This document shows positions 17,726 to 26,377 of a stretch of DNA of 64,000 bases, one piece after another. A program made the position numbers and the translations under genes. This DNA is from Alicyclobacillus acidocaldarius subsp. acidocaldarius Tc-4-1 (lineage in GTDB: Bacteria; Bacillota; Bacilli; Alicyclobacillales; Alicyclobacillaceae): contig NC_017167.1 of the NCBI RefSeq assembly GCF_000219875.1, positions 1,299,092-1,363,091 on the forward strand, read 5' to 3'. Position 1 is the first letter of the stretch. Each line of letters begins with the position of its first letter. Below the pieces are notes generated by a model, which saw only the letters and a program-made list of their open reading frames with translations, made no database searches and was not told the origin of the DNA.

Positions 17726-17944
17726 ATGATTGCTTTGACGCGATTAAATGGGACCGTCGTTTGGCTTAATCCGCTGCATATCGAGTTGGTCGAAGGGACG
17801 CCGGACTCCGTAGTGACGCTGACCAACGGACACAAGTACGTGGTTTTGGAGGATCCGGAGACCATCGCGTCAAAGATGATCGAGGTGTACCGGCGGATTG
17901 GCCTCGTTGCGGCGCCCGTGCGCGATGAGGAGGGCGGGGCATGA
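17726..17944 (+). CDS. swrD: SwrD/FlbD family flagellar protein
   Basis: A 72-residue protein with the FlbD signature MIALTRLNGTVVWLNPLHIELVE and TNGHKYVVLEDPETI. In B. subtilis SwrD (YlzI) increases flagellar power and swarming. It sits between flgE and fliL, as there. GGGAGATGCGCGC precedes ATG 17726. The stop overlaps the fliL start. Confidence 0.9.
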   Translation: MIALTRLNGTVVWLNPLHIELVEGTPDSVVTLTNGHKYVVLEDPETIASKMIEVYRRIGLVAAPVRDEEGGA

Positions 17945-18375
17945 AGAAGGCTGTGCGGACGATGCTGATGATCGTTCTCGGCATCGTGGTGATCGCCGGA
18001 GCGGCCATCGGCTATTTGCTGTATTCCAAGAAACATCACGCTGCAGGCGGCGCTCCGCCCAAGCTCTCCGCGAAACAGATGGCGGATCTTCAGGTCACCT
18101 TGCCCCAGATGACCACCAACCTGGCCGGAAGCGGGATCATTCAATTCACGCTGACCTTGCAGGCGGATTCCAAGAGTACGAAGAACGAGCTGAACCTGAT
18201 GGAGCCGCAGATTTCGGACGCGGTGAACGGCATCATGCGCGAGTTCACGTCGGACGAACTTCGCACCGACGCCGGTTTGAACCGCCTGAAGGCGACCATC
18301 GTGAGCCAGGTTAACCGCCTGCTTCCAGCAGGAAAAGTCACGGCGGTGTATCTTTCGCAAGTCCTGGTGCAGTGA
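17941..18375 (+). CDS. fliL: Flagellar basal body-associated protein FliL
   Basis: Single-pass inner-membrane protein near the stator. The 144-residue product has a short basic N-terminus (MKKAVR) and one membrane helix (about 8-27, MLMIVLGIVVIAGAAIGYLL). The extracytoplasmic domain ends with the typical KVTAVYLSQVLVQ. ATG 17941 overlaps the swrD stop (ATGA), and fliM follows after 12 bases. Confidence 0.93.
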   Translation: MKKAVRTMLMIVLGIVVIAGAAIGYLLYSKKHHAAGGAPPKLSAKQMADLQVTLPQMTTNLAGSGIIQFTLTLQADSKSTKNELNLMEPQISDAVNGIMREFTSDELRTDAGLNRLKATIVSQVNRLLPAGKVTAVYLSQVLVQ

Positions 18376-18387
18376 GGAGGTGAGACG

Positions 18388-19383
18388 TTGTCCGAGGTCT
18401 TATCCCAGTCTGAAATCGATGCCCTGCTCTACGCGATTCGGACGGGCGAGATCGATCCCGAAGCCGAGCAACGGGCGAACGCCCATCCGCGGGTGAGGGT
18501 CTACGATTTTCGGCGCGCGATGCGGTTTTCGAAGGACCATCTGCGCGTGCTGCGGCGCATGCACGAACACTTTTGCCGGCTGCTGACGAGCCAGCTCTCG
18601 GGGCAACTGAGGTCGGTGCCGCAGATTCAGGTGGAGTCGGTCGACCAGGTTCCGTATGACGAGTTCATTCGTTCCATTCCGCCGCTCACCGTCCTGCAGG
18701 TCTACGATATGCACCCTCTCGAGGGTCGCATGGTGATGGAGATGAATCCGCAAGTCGTGTTCGCCATGCTGGACAAGTACATGGGCGGCGACAGCGCGGG
18801 ACCGTATCGCGTGCGAGAGCTGACAGACATCGAAGTTTCCCTGTTTCGCCGGTTGTTTGAACAAGTGCCGACCATCCTGGCCGAGGCTTGGAAGAGCGTG
18901 ATCGACCTCGATCCCCAGTTTGTGTCGCTCGAGAGCAACCCGCAGTTCTTGCAGCTCACCACGCCCAATGAGACGGTGCTCGTGGTGACCATCAGCGTCC
19001 GCGTGGGTGAAACGACGGGGCTGGTCAATCTGTGCATTCCGCACGTGACCATCGAACCGGTTCTGTCCAAGCTGAGCAATCGGTATTACATGGACCCGGC
19101 GTTTCATAGCGGCAGGCGGCAGGTAAATGACGAACTGCGCGCCAAGCTTTTGAGCGTTCCTGTGAACGTTCGGGTGGAAGTCGGGCAGGCCGAGTTGACC
19201 GTTCGGGAGATCCTCGACCTATGCGAGGGCGATACCATCGTGCTGCGGCAAACCATTCGCGATCCGGCCGTCGTCTACGTGGATGGAAGACCTGCGTTCT
19301 GGGCGAGCGTTGGGAAGCGAAACCGCATGTACGCGGTGAAGATCGTGGGCCAGTGGGAGGCGGATGTCGATGGTGGACGATGA
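18388..19383 (+). CDS. fliM: Flagellar motor switch protein FliM
   Basis: C-ring protein that receives CheY-P and sets the switching state. The 331-residue protein opens with MSEVLSQSEIDALL, the N-terminal CheY-docking peptide. The CheC-like middle domain follows (MGGDSAGPYRVRELTDIE), then a C-terminal SpoA/FliN-like domain (VNVRVEVGQAELTVREILDL). TTG 18388 follows GAGGAGGTGAGACG. The stop lies inside the start of fliY. Confidence 0.96.
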   Translation: MSEVLSQSEIDALLYAIRTGEIDPEAEQRANAHPRVRVYDFRRAMRFSKDHLRVLRRMHEHFCRLLTSQLSGQLRSVPQIQVESVDQVPYDEFIRSIPPLTVLQVYDMHPLEGRMVMEMNPQVVFAMLDKYMGGDSAGPYRVRELTDIEVSLFRRLFEQVPTILAEAWKSVIDLDPQFVSLESNPQFLQLTTPNETVLVVTISVRVGETTGLVNLCIPHVTIEPVLSKLSNRYYMDPAFHSGRRQVNDELRAKLLSVPVNVRVEVGQAELTVREILDLCEGDTIVLRQTIRDPAVVYVDGRPAFWASVGKRNRMYAVKIVGQWEADVDGGR

Positions 19384-20503
19384 CATGAAACTGTCTCAGG
19401 ACGAGATCGACGCCCTGCTGCGCGCTGGGGCGGCTGAACAGGCGGCCGCGAGTGGCGGGAAGGCGCAGTTGACAGAGGACGAGATCGACGTCTTGGGGGA
19501 AATAGGAAACATCTGCTTTGGATCGGCCGCCACTTCGCTTTCGTCCCTGCTCGGCCGGCGGGTGGATATCACGACGCCCGTTGTGAGCATCCTTCCGCGC
19601 TCCGAGGTGGAGAGCCGGTTCCCGACGCCGTACGTGTTAGTGCAGGTGGATTTTACCGAAGGGTTGCAAGGCACGAATGCGCTCGCCATCGAAATTGAGG
19701 ACGCAAGACGTATTGCGGATCTCATGATGGGGCGGGCGCCGGACGACTCAAGCGGCGACCTTGGCGATCTGGAACTCAGCGCCGTAGGCGAAGCGATGAA
19801 TCAGATGATGGGCAGTGCGGCCACGGCCATGAGCCAGCTGTTCGGCCGGTACATTAACATCTCTCCGCCCTCCGTCAGGGTGGTGACGTTCACGCCGGAC
19901 GAAGCGCAGGCGGCCTTTGGGCCTGCGGAGGAACTCGTCAACGTCGAGTTTCGCCTGTATGTGCATGACCTCATCGATTCGCACATCATGCAGCTGATGC
20001 CCGTTCCATTCGCGCGCGAATTGGTGCGGTCCATGCAAGTACATACGAACGCGACGGCGTCCGAGGCTTGGCAAGCCGGTGAGGGGCGCGACAGCGTTGC
20101 CGCAGATTCCGCCGGAACTGAGCCGCGCGACGATGCACAGGCCTCGAATCGCGGGCAAGCGGACGAAGCGCCGAGCGTTGCCGTCAAGCGTCCGGTTTTT
20201 CCAGAGTTCGAAGACGAGACGAAGCCGCGCGACGGGCGACCGGTGGCCAATCTGTCGCTGCTATACGACGTGCCGCTCAACGTGACCGTGGAGCTCGGGC
20301 GCGCCAAGAAACTCATTCGCGAGATTCTGGAACTTGCTCCCGGTTCGATTTTGGAATTGGACAAGCTTGCGGGTGAACCGGTGGATATCTACGTGAACCA
20401 AAAGAAGATCGCGATCGGCGAGGTGGTCGTGATCGACGAAAACTTCGGTGTGCGCGTCACCGATATTGTGCAGGCGGATAAACGGATCGACCCGCTGCCC
20501 TGA
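19364..20503 (+). CDS. fliY: Flagellar motor switch phosphatase FliY
   Basis: Firmicute C-ring protein that combines a CheC-like CheY-P phosphatase with a FliN domain. In the 379-residue product an LSQDEIDALL peptide occurs near residues 9-18. Both phosphatase Glu/Asn sites are kept (DVLGEIGNICFGSA and SAVGEAMNQMMGSA). A linker (about 225-295) precedes the FliN-like domain (NVTVELGRAKKLIREILEL). The start overlaps fliM; ATG 19370 is an alternative with better spacing from GGGAGG. Likely dephosphorylates CheY, encoded next. Confidence 0.95.
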   Translation: MSMVDDDMKLSQDEIDALLRAGAAEQAAASGGKAQLTEDEIDVLGEIGNICFGSAATSLSSLLGRRVDITTPVVSILPRSEVESRFPTPYVLVQVDFTEGLQGTNALAIEIEDARRIADLMMGRAPDDSSGDLGDLELSAVGEAMNQMMGSAATAMSQLFGRYINISPPSVRVVTFTPDEAQAAFGPAEELVNVEFRLYVHDLIDSHIMQLMPVPFARELVRSMQVHTNATASEAWQAGEGRDSVAADSAGTEPRDDAQASNRGQADEAPSVAVKRPVFPEFEDETKPRDGRPVANLSLLYDVPLNVTVELGRAKKLIREILELAPGSILELDKLAGEPVDIYVNQKKIAIGEVVVIDENFGVRVTDIVQADKRIDPLP

Positions 20504-20533
20504 GCGAAATACACCTGGTGGGAGGCATGGGCC

Positions 20534-20893
20534 ATGGCAAACATTCTGGTGGTGGATGACGCCGCCTTCATGCGGATGATGATCAAAGACATCCTGACCA
20601 AGAACGGGCACGTCGTGGTGGGAGAGGCGGCTGACGGGGCGCAGGCCGTCGAGCGTTATCAAGAGCTCCGCCCGGACCTTGTCACGATGGATATCACGAT
20701 GCCGGAGGTCGACGGGATTGAAGCCATCAAGCGCATTCGGCAAATCGACCCGAACGCGCGCATTATCGTCTGCTCTGCGATGGGGCAGCAGGCGATGGTC
20801 ATCGAGGCTATTCAGGCGGGGGCCAAGGATTTTATCGTCAAGCCGTTTCAGGCCGATCGCGTCGTCGAAGCGGTGCAGAAGGCGCTCCGGTGA
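20534..20893 (+). CDS. cheY: Chemotaxis response regulator CheY
   Basis: Single-domain receiver that carries the CheA signal to FliM. The 119-residue protein has acidic residues Asp8 and Asp9, phosphoacceptor Asp53 (TMDITMPEVDG), Ser81 and Lys103 (IVKPF), the complete receiver set. TGGGAGGCATGG precedes ATG 20534. It sits between fliY and fliO, as in B. subtilis; its stop overlaps the next start. Confidence 0.96.
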   Translation: MANILVVDDAAFMRMMIKDILTKNGHVVVGEAADGAQAVERYQELRPDLVTMDITMPEVDGIEAIKRIRQIDPNARIIVCSAMGQQAMVIEAIQAGAKDFIVKPFQADRVVEAVQKALR

Positions 20894-21354
20894 TGCGCTC
20901 CATGGGACGATGGTCCGCGGCCCAGAGCGTGGGGAGCGCGGTAGCGTGCGCGCTCATCCTCATGATCCCGCAAACCATATGGGCGGCGAAAGATGAACCG
21001 CTTGCGGCGGGCAGCGGCGTGTGGGCGTACATCCAGCTGGTGGTGGCGCTCGCGGTCATTCTCCTCCTCATCGCGTTTTTGTTCCGAGTGCTCGGCAGGC
21101 GCGCAGGAGTCTCGGCCCGAGGACATATCGAGGTGGTGGCTGCGCGCCAGGTGGCGCCGAACAAGTCGGTGCAAGTCGTGCGTGTGGGCGCGAAGCTGTA
21201 TCTCATCGGCGTCGGCGAGGACGTTCGCCTCTTGGCGGACGTCACGGACGAGTATCCGCATTTTCAAGAGGCGCTTGCGGAGGATCCGGAGGGCTTTGCC
21301 GCCGCACTGCGGGAGGCCTTGGACCGATTGAGAGAAAGGCGGCGGGAGGAATGA
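20890..21354 (+). CDS. fliO: Flagellar biosynthetic protein FliO (FliZ)
   Basis: Small assembly factor for the FliPQR export gate. The 154-residue product has a hydrophobic signal-like N-terminus (about 12-32) and a second membrane helix (IQLVVALAVILLLIAFLF, about 48-66). A cytoplasmic domain follows (VVAARQVAPNKSVQVVRVGA). GTG 20890 or ATG 20893 may be the start; both overlap the cheY stop. FliO is poorly conserved, but topology and position fit. Confidence 0.88.
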   Translation: MMRSMGRWSAAQSVGSAVACALILMIPQTIWAAKDEPLAAGSGVWAYIQLVVALAVILLLIAFLFRVLGRRAGVSARGHIEVVAARQVAPNKSVQVVRVGAKLYLIGVGEDVRLLADVTDEYPHFQEALAEDPEGFAAALREALDRLRERRREE

Positions 21355-22169
21355 GGAGCAAAGGCCGGGATGGCCGGGGACGGTGCCTCGCGGGCGCGGT
21401 CGGAGTGGCTCTGGGGATGGCGGTCTTCGTCTTAGGTTGGCATCCGCCGTTTGTGCACGCGCAAACTTCGCCGACCGCACCTGCGATACCCGGGGTGAGC
21501 GTCTCCGTCGGAGGCTCCGGACCCACAGCGGTGGCCAACACGGTGAAGATCGTGCTTTTGTTGACCGCGCTCACGTTGGCACCCGCAGCGCTCATCCTGA
21601 TGACCTGTTTCACTCGCGTGATTGTGGTCTTGTCGTTTGTGCGCAACGCGTTGTCGCTGCAGACGTCGCCCCCCAACCAGGTGTTGGTCGGGCTTGCACT
21701 GTTTATCACGTTGTTCGTCATGCAACCGACGCTGCAACAGGCCAATACACAGGCGCTTCAGCCCTACCTTCGCGGACAGATCTCGCAAACGGTCGCCATC
21801 GAGCGGGCGGAAGCGCCCTTCAAGGTCTTCATGGCCAAGCAGACGAGGACAGAGGATCTGGAACTCTTCCTCGCCTATCGCCACGAGACCTTGACCCCCG
21901 AGATGGAGCGCCACCCTGAAAGCATCGCGATGTCTGCGTTGGTGCCGGCGTTCACCCTCAGCGAGTTGCAGACGGCGTTCCAAATCGGGTTCATGATCTA
22001 TCTTCCGTTTCTGGTGATTGATCTCGTCGTGTCCACGACGCTCATGTCCATGGGCATGATGATGTTGCCGCCTGTCATGATCTCGCTACCGTTCAAGGTG
22101 CTGTTATTTGTGATGGTCAACGGCTGGTACCTCGTCGTCAAATCGCTGCTCGCCGGCTACGCCTCATAG
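21351..22169 (+). CDS. fliP: Flagellar export gate protein FliP
   Basis: Core export-gate membrane protein. The 272-residue product starts with a basic stretch and a hydrophobic signal segment ending near FVHAQ (about residue 38). Membrane helices follow, with the FliP hallmarks LILMTCFTRVIVVLSFVRNA, then AFQIGFMIYLPFLVIDLVVS, then GMMMLPPVMISLPFKVLLF. ATG 21351 overlaps the fliO stop and has GGGAGGA immediately before it. Confidence 0.96.
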   Translation: MRSKGRDGRGRCLAGAVGVALGMAVFVLGWHPPFVHAQTSPTAPAIPGVSVSVGGSGPTAVANTVKIVLLLTALTLAPAALILMTCFTRVIVVLSFVRNALSLQTSPPNQVLVGLALFITLFVMQPTLQQANTQALQPYLRGQISQTVAIERAEAPFKVFMAKQTRTEDLELFLAYRHETLTPEMERHPESIAMSALVPAFTLSELQTAFQIGFMIYLPFLVIDLVVSTTLMSMGMMMLPPVMISLPFKVLLFVMVNGWYLVVKSLLAGYAS

Positions 22170-22186
22170 CGCAGGGAGGAAGCCCG

Positions 22187-22456
22187 ATGACCGATACCTA
22201 CGTGATTGGCCTTGCGGCCCAGGTGATGTGGCTCGTCGTCAAGATTACGGCGCCAGTCCTTCTTCTCGGATTGGCCATGGGACTGGTAGTAAGCATTTTC
22301 CAGGCGACGACACAGCTTCAGGAGCAGACGCTGGCGTTCATTCCGAAGATTATCGCGGTCGTGATCGCGCTCCTGGCCTTCGGACCGTGGATGTTGCAAA
22401 ACCTCATCGATTTTACGAACTCCATACTCGGCAACCTGATGCAGTACGTGATGTGA
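22187..22456 (+). CDS. fliQ: Flagellar export gate protein FliQ
   Basis: Two-helix export-gate subunit. The 89-residue product has two hydrophobic helices (about 13-35 and 52-75), with the conserved VSIFQATTQLQEQTLAFIPK between them. GGGAGGAAGCCCG precedes ATG 22187. fliR starts immediately after its stop. Confidence 0.96.
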   Translation: MTDTYVIGLAAQVMWLVVKITAPVLLLGLAMGLVVSIFQATTQLQEQTLAFIPKIIAVVIALLAFGPWMLQNLIDFTNSILGNLMQYVM

Positions 22457-23233
22457 ATGGTAAACGACATCCTCGAACATGTGAACTTGTTTTTGCTCAT
22501 GGCCGCGAGAACCAGCGGGTTCATCCTCGCTGCGCCCATTTTGTCCAGCGCCTATTGGCCGAATCTCGCCAAAGTGGCGCTTGCCCTGGCGCTGGCTGCA
22601 TTCGCGGTGCCTTCAGTCCATGCTTTGGTTCCCGACATTGCGACCCAACCGGGGGCGTTTGTCGTCGACTTCGCGCTCGAGGCGGTCGTCGGGGTCGTGT
22701 TGGGTTTTGTGGCCACGTGGCTTTTCAACACCATCAACATCGCGGGCCAACTGGTCGATCTTCAAATCGGCATGGCGGTCGCCGATCTCGCCATGCCGGG
22801 ATTCGGGCAGCAGGCAGGCGTGTTCAGCAGCGTGTACAACGTGTGGTTTTCTCTGTTGTTCATCGGCATGGGGGGGCTTGGCGGGCTATCGAATGCCGTC
22901 CTCGAGTCCTTCCGGCTCATCCCCATCGCGGATTGGCACCTTCCAAAGGACTGGATGACGCTCTGTGCTCAGACCATGGGCACCGTCATGCTCATGGGTG
23001 TCGACGTGGCCCTTCCTGTGTTTGCCAGCCTGTTTTTGTGCGACGTCACGTTCGCGCTTCTTGCGCGCGCCGTGCCGCAGATGAACGCTTTTGTGGTCGA
23101 GTTGCCCGCCAAGCTCTTCATCGGGCTCGCCTCGTTCGCGGTCGCCCTACCGGTGACCGTGGGTTTGTTCCGTCAGTTGCTGAACGTCGTGTTTCTGAAT
23201 CTGCAAAGTGTCATGCGCCTAATCGGAGGGTGA
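22457..23233 (+). CDS. fliR: Flagellar export gate protein FliR
   Basis: Export-gate membrane protein of 258 residues with several hydrophobic helices. Family-typical segments include FLLMAARTSGFILAAPILSS near the N-terminus and TINIAGQLVDLQIGMAVADL mid-protein. It begins directly after the fliQ stop, so coupled translation is likely. flhB follows after three bases. Confidence 0.95.
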   Translation: MVNDILEHVNLFLLMAARTSGFILAAPILSSAYWPNLAKVALALALAAFAVPSVHALVPDIATQPGAFVVDFALEAVVGVVLGFVATWLFNTINIAGQLVDLQIGMAVADLAMPGFGQQAGVFSSVYNVWFSLLFIGMGGLGGLSNAVLESFRLIPIADWHLPKDWMTLCAQTMGTVMLMGVDVALPVFASLFLCDVTFALLARAVPQMNAFVVELPAKLFIGLASFAVALPVTVGLFRQLLNVVFLNLQSVMRLIGG

Positions 23234-23236
23234 AGG

Positions 23237-24322
23237 ATGCGTACGCTGCAACTCCAGCGATTCGCCGCGGGTGAACGCACCGAACAGGCGACTCCCAGGC
23301 GGCGCCAGGAAGCACGGAAGGAAGGTCGCGTGGCCCGCAGCTCCGAGCTGACTTCGGCTGTGGCATTTGCGGCGGTGCTTGTGGCGCTTCGCATCCTCGG
23401 CCCCGCGGTGTGGGGCGAATGGGAAAACCTGATTCAGCGCGATCTCGGCGGCTCTATCCCGAGGTCGTGGACGGTCGAAAGTGTTCGCGCCTTGATGGCA
23501 GCCCAGGTCGTGGCTGCTGCACACATGATGTTGCCCATCGCCGCGGTGGCTGCCGTGATTGGACTGGCCGCGGCGCTGATGCAGGTTCGACCGATGTTTG
23601 TCCCGCAGCTTCTGCTGCCAGACTTGAATCGCATCTCGCCTGCGACGGGCTTGCGTCGGATCGCGAGCCTGCAAGGGGCGCTTGAAGCGCTCAAGTCACT
23701 GCTCAAGCTCGCGGTCGTGGTGGGTGTCGCGTACACGTCCCTGGCATCGCTCGCCCATCAGATGGTCAATCTTTCCGCGGTGGAACTCGATGCCGTGCCA
23801 GGGATCCTCGGCCGCGCTGTCTTCAACCTCGCGATTCGCGTCGCGTGCGCGATGGTCGCCATCGCTGCCATCGACTACGCGTATCAACGTTACAGCCTGG
23901 AGCGCAGCCTTCGCATGTCCAAGCAGGAGCTAAAAGACGAACTCAAGGAGACGGAAGGCAATCCGCTCCTCAAGTCCGCCGTGCGCCGGCGCGCCCGCCA
24001 GATTGCTTCCAGGCGCATGATGCAGAACGTCGCCAAGGCGGACGTCGTGATTACGAACCCGACACACTATGCGGTGGCCCTGGTTTACCAGAGCGACAAG
24101 ATGAACGCGCCGCAGGTGGTGGCAAAAGGAGCCGACTTCGTCGCGCAAGAGATCCGCAGGAGGGCCGAAGAGCATCAAGTACCGCTTGTGGAGAATCCAC
24201 CCCTCGCTCAGACGCTGTACCGAACGGTCGACATCGGTCAAGAGATCCCGCCCGATCTGTATCAGGCGGTTGCGGAAGTGCTCGCGTATGTGTACCGCAT
24301 GCGGGCAAAAGGGCGGAGGTGA
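23237..24322 (+). CDS. flhB: Flagellar export switch protein FlhB
   Basis: Export-apparatus protein whose autocleavage switches substrate class from rod/hook to filament. The 361-residue protein begins with the conserved EQATPRRRQEARKEGRVARS (about 16-35) and has four membrane helices. The cytoplasmic domain contains the cleavage motif NPTH at residues 274-277, in VVITNPTHYAVAL. Starts at ATG 23237 after GGAGGGTGAAGG. Confidence 0.96.
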   Translation: MRTLQLQRFAAGERTEQATPRRRQEARKEGRVARSSELTSAVAFAAVLVALRILGPAVWGEWENLIQRDLGGSIPRSWTVESVRALMAAQVVAAAHMMLPIAAVAAVIGLAAALMQVRPMFVPQLLLPDLNRISPATGLRRIASLQGALEALKSLLKLAVVVGVAYTSLASLAHQMVNLSAVELDAVPGILGRAVFNLAIRVACAMVAIAAIDYAYQRYSLERSLRMSKQELKDELKETEGNPLLKSAVRRRARQIASRRMMQNVAKADVVITNPTHYAVALVYQSDKMNAPQVVAKGADFVAQEIRRRAEEHQVPLVENPPLAQTLYRTVDIGQEIPPDLYQAVAEVLAYVYRMRAKGRR

Positions 24323-24328
24323 CGGGCG

Positions 24329-26377
24329 ATGGCCAAGTGGTTGAAGCGGACCGATCTGATGGTCATGCTGTTCGTCCTTTGGACCATCGTGATGATCGTG
24401 ATTCCCATCCCGCGCCCGCTGTTGGACGTGCTGATTCTGTTCAACATGTTCGTGTCCATGACCATTCTGCTCGTCGCCATGAACACGGCCGAGCCGCTTG
24501 AGTTTTCCATTTTTCCGTCCCTGCTCCTGGTCACCACGCTGTACCGGCTGTCGCTGAACATCTCGACGACGCGGCTCATCCTGAGCCAGGGCAACGCGGG
24601 GGCGGTCATTCAGACGTTCGGGAACTTTGTCATCGGGAACAACCCGGTCGTCGGATTTATCGTGTTTCTCATCATTATCATTGTGCAGTATGTCGTCATC
24701 ACGCGCGGGGCGGAGCGCGTGGCGGAGGTGGCGGCCCGCTTCACGCTCGACGCGATGCCAGGGAAACAGCTCGCCATTGACGCGGATCTCAACGCCGGAC
24801 TCATTCAGGAGGCCGAGGCGCGCAGGCGGCGCGAGAAGATCCAGCAGGAGGCCGACTTTTACGGAGCGATGGACGGCGCATCCAAGTTTGTCAAGGGCGA
24901 CGCGATCGCGTCCATGGTCATCGTGGTCATCAATGTCGTCGCGGGGCTCATCATCGGCGTCGCGATGCAGCACGACTCGTTCAGCCAAGCGCTGCACACG
25001 TACACGATGCTCTCTGTGGGCGACGGCCTCGTGAGCCAGATTCCGGCCCTCCTCCTGTCGACCGCCACCGGGCTCATGGTGTCTCGCGCAGCCACGGACC
25101 AAAACATGGGCGCGGACGTGGTCAAGCAGGTGTTTGGCTACGCCCGGGCCCTGTATGTGGTGAGCGGCGCCCTCTTGTTGCTCGGCCTCATCACGCCCAT
25201 CGGAATCTTGCCGGTCATCCCCATTGCCGGCGGCGCAACCTTGATGGCTCGGCGGGCCGAGCGAAGCCGGGCGCAGCAGCGGAAGCGGGAAGAAGAGGAG
25301 AAGGCCCGGCAGAAGCGGTCCGAGGCGAAGAAGCCCGAGAACGTCTATCAACTCATCACGGTGGAGCCGGTTGAGTTCGAATTTGGGTATGGCCTCATCC
25401 CGCTGGTGGACGCGCGGCAGGGCGGCGATTTCATGGAGCGCGTGGCCATGATTCGCAGGCAGCTCGCCACGGACCTGGGAGTCGTCCTGCCCATGGTGCG
25501 CATGCGGGACAACGTGCTCCTCAAGCCCACGCAATACGTGATCAAGTTGAAAGGGGTTGAAGTCGCGCGAGGCGAAATCCTCATGGGACACTGGCTCGCG
25601 CTGAGCCCCGGGATCGACAATCCGGAGATCAAGGGCATTCCGACCCGAGATCCCACGTTCGGCCTACCCGCGCTCTGGGTGACCGGTGACATGAAGTTGC
25701 GCGCCGAGGCGAGCGGGTATACCGTCGTCGATCCGCCATCTGTCATGGCGACGCACCTCACGGAGGTGCTTCGGCGCCACGCGCACGAGCTGCTCGGCCG
25801 CCAGCAAGTGAAGGAACTGCTGGATCATCTCAAGCAGACGCATCCCGCCGTGGTCGAAGACGTGTATCCCGGTACGCTGTCGCTTGGGCACATTCAGCGC
25901 GTGCTCTGCAACCTGCTCGAAGAAGGCGTTCCGATTCGCGATCTGGTGACCATCCTCGAGGCGCTGGCCGACGCGGGTCGGCAGACGCAGGACGTGGATC
26001 AGCTCACCGAGAAGGTCCGGCAGCGCTTGGCGCGCCACATCTGCGCGCAATACACCCAGGGTGACGACGGGCTCACCGTGCTCACGTTCGATCCGGCCCT
26101 CGAGCGCGAGATGCAGCAGGCTGTCGTTGAACAGGGCGGCGCGTTGTCCATCGGCCTGGAGCCTCAAAGGGCGCAGGCCTTGTTCCGCAGGCTCAAAGAA
26201 CAGTGGACCGAGCTCCAAGGCACAGGAAAATCCCCTGTCCTTCTGGTTCATCCTCGGCTGCGGCTGCCACTGAGCCGCTTGGTTCGCCGCTACGTGCCGG
26301 ATTTGCCTGTCTTGTCGTTTGCCGAACTGGATCCGTCCATCTCGATTCATAGCGGAGGCGTGGTGAATGTGACGTGA
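24329..26377 (+). CDS. flhA: Flagellar export apparatus protein FlhA
   Basis: Largest export-gate component. The 682-residue product has about eight N-terminal membrane helices (residues 10-310). The FHIPEP-family block VVITRGAERVAEVAARFTLD is followed by AMPGKQLAIDADLNAG. The cytoplasmic docking domain occupies the C-terminal half. ATG 24329 follows GGCGGAGGTGACGGGCG. Its stop overlaps the flhF GTG. Confidence 0.97.
   Translation: MAKWLKRTDLMVMLFVLWTIVMIVIPIPRPLLDVLILFNMFVSMTILLVAMNTAEPLEFSIFPSLLLVTTLYRLSLNISTTRLILSQGNAGAVIQTFGNFVIGNNPVVGFIVFLIIIIVQYVVITRGAERVAEVAARFTLDAMPGKQLAIDADLNAGLIQEAEARRRREKIQQEADFYGAMDGASKFVKGDAIASMVIVVINVVAGLIIGVAMQHDSFSQALHTYTMLSVGDGLVSQIPALLLSTATGLMVSRAATDQNMGADVVKQVFGYARALYVVSGALLLLGLITPIGILPVIPIAGGATLMARRAERSRAQQRKREEEEKARQKRSEAKKPENVYQLITVEPVEFEFGYGLIPLVDARQGGDFMERVAMIRRQLATDLGVVLPMVRMRDNVLLKPTQYVIKLKGVEVARGEILMGHWLALSPGIDNPEIKGIPTRDPTFGLPALWVTGDMKLRAEASGYTVVDPPSVMATHLTEVLRRHAHELLGRQQVKELLDHLKQTHPAVVEDVYPGTLSLGHIQRVLCNLLEEGVPIRDLVTILEALADAGRQTQDVDQLTEKVRQRLARHICAQYTQGDDGLTVLTFDPALEREMQQAVVEQGGALSIGLEPQRAQALFRRLKEQWTELQGTGKSPVLLVHPRLRLPLSRLVRRYVPDLPVLSFAELDPSISIHSGGVVNVT

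Noticed and set aside
22228-23274. 348-codon plus-strand frame overlapping fliQ and fliR
   Set aside because: Out of frame with two clear membrane proteins; composition is Arg/His/Gly-rich noise.
23930-25591. 553-codon minus-strand open frame over flhB and flhA
   Set aside because: Antisense shadow of flhA with His/Asp repeats created by the complementary codons; no ribosome binding site.
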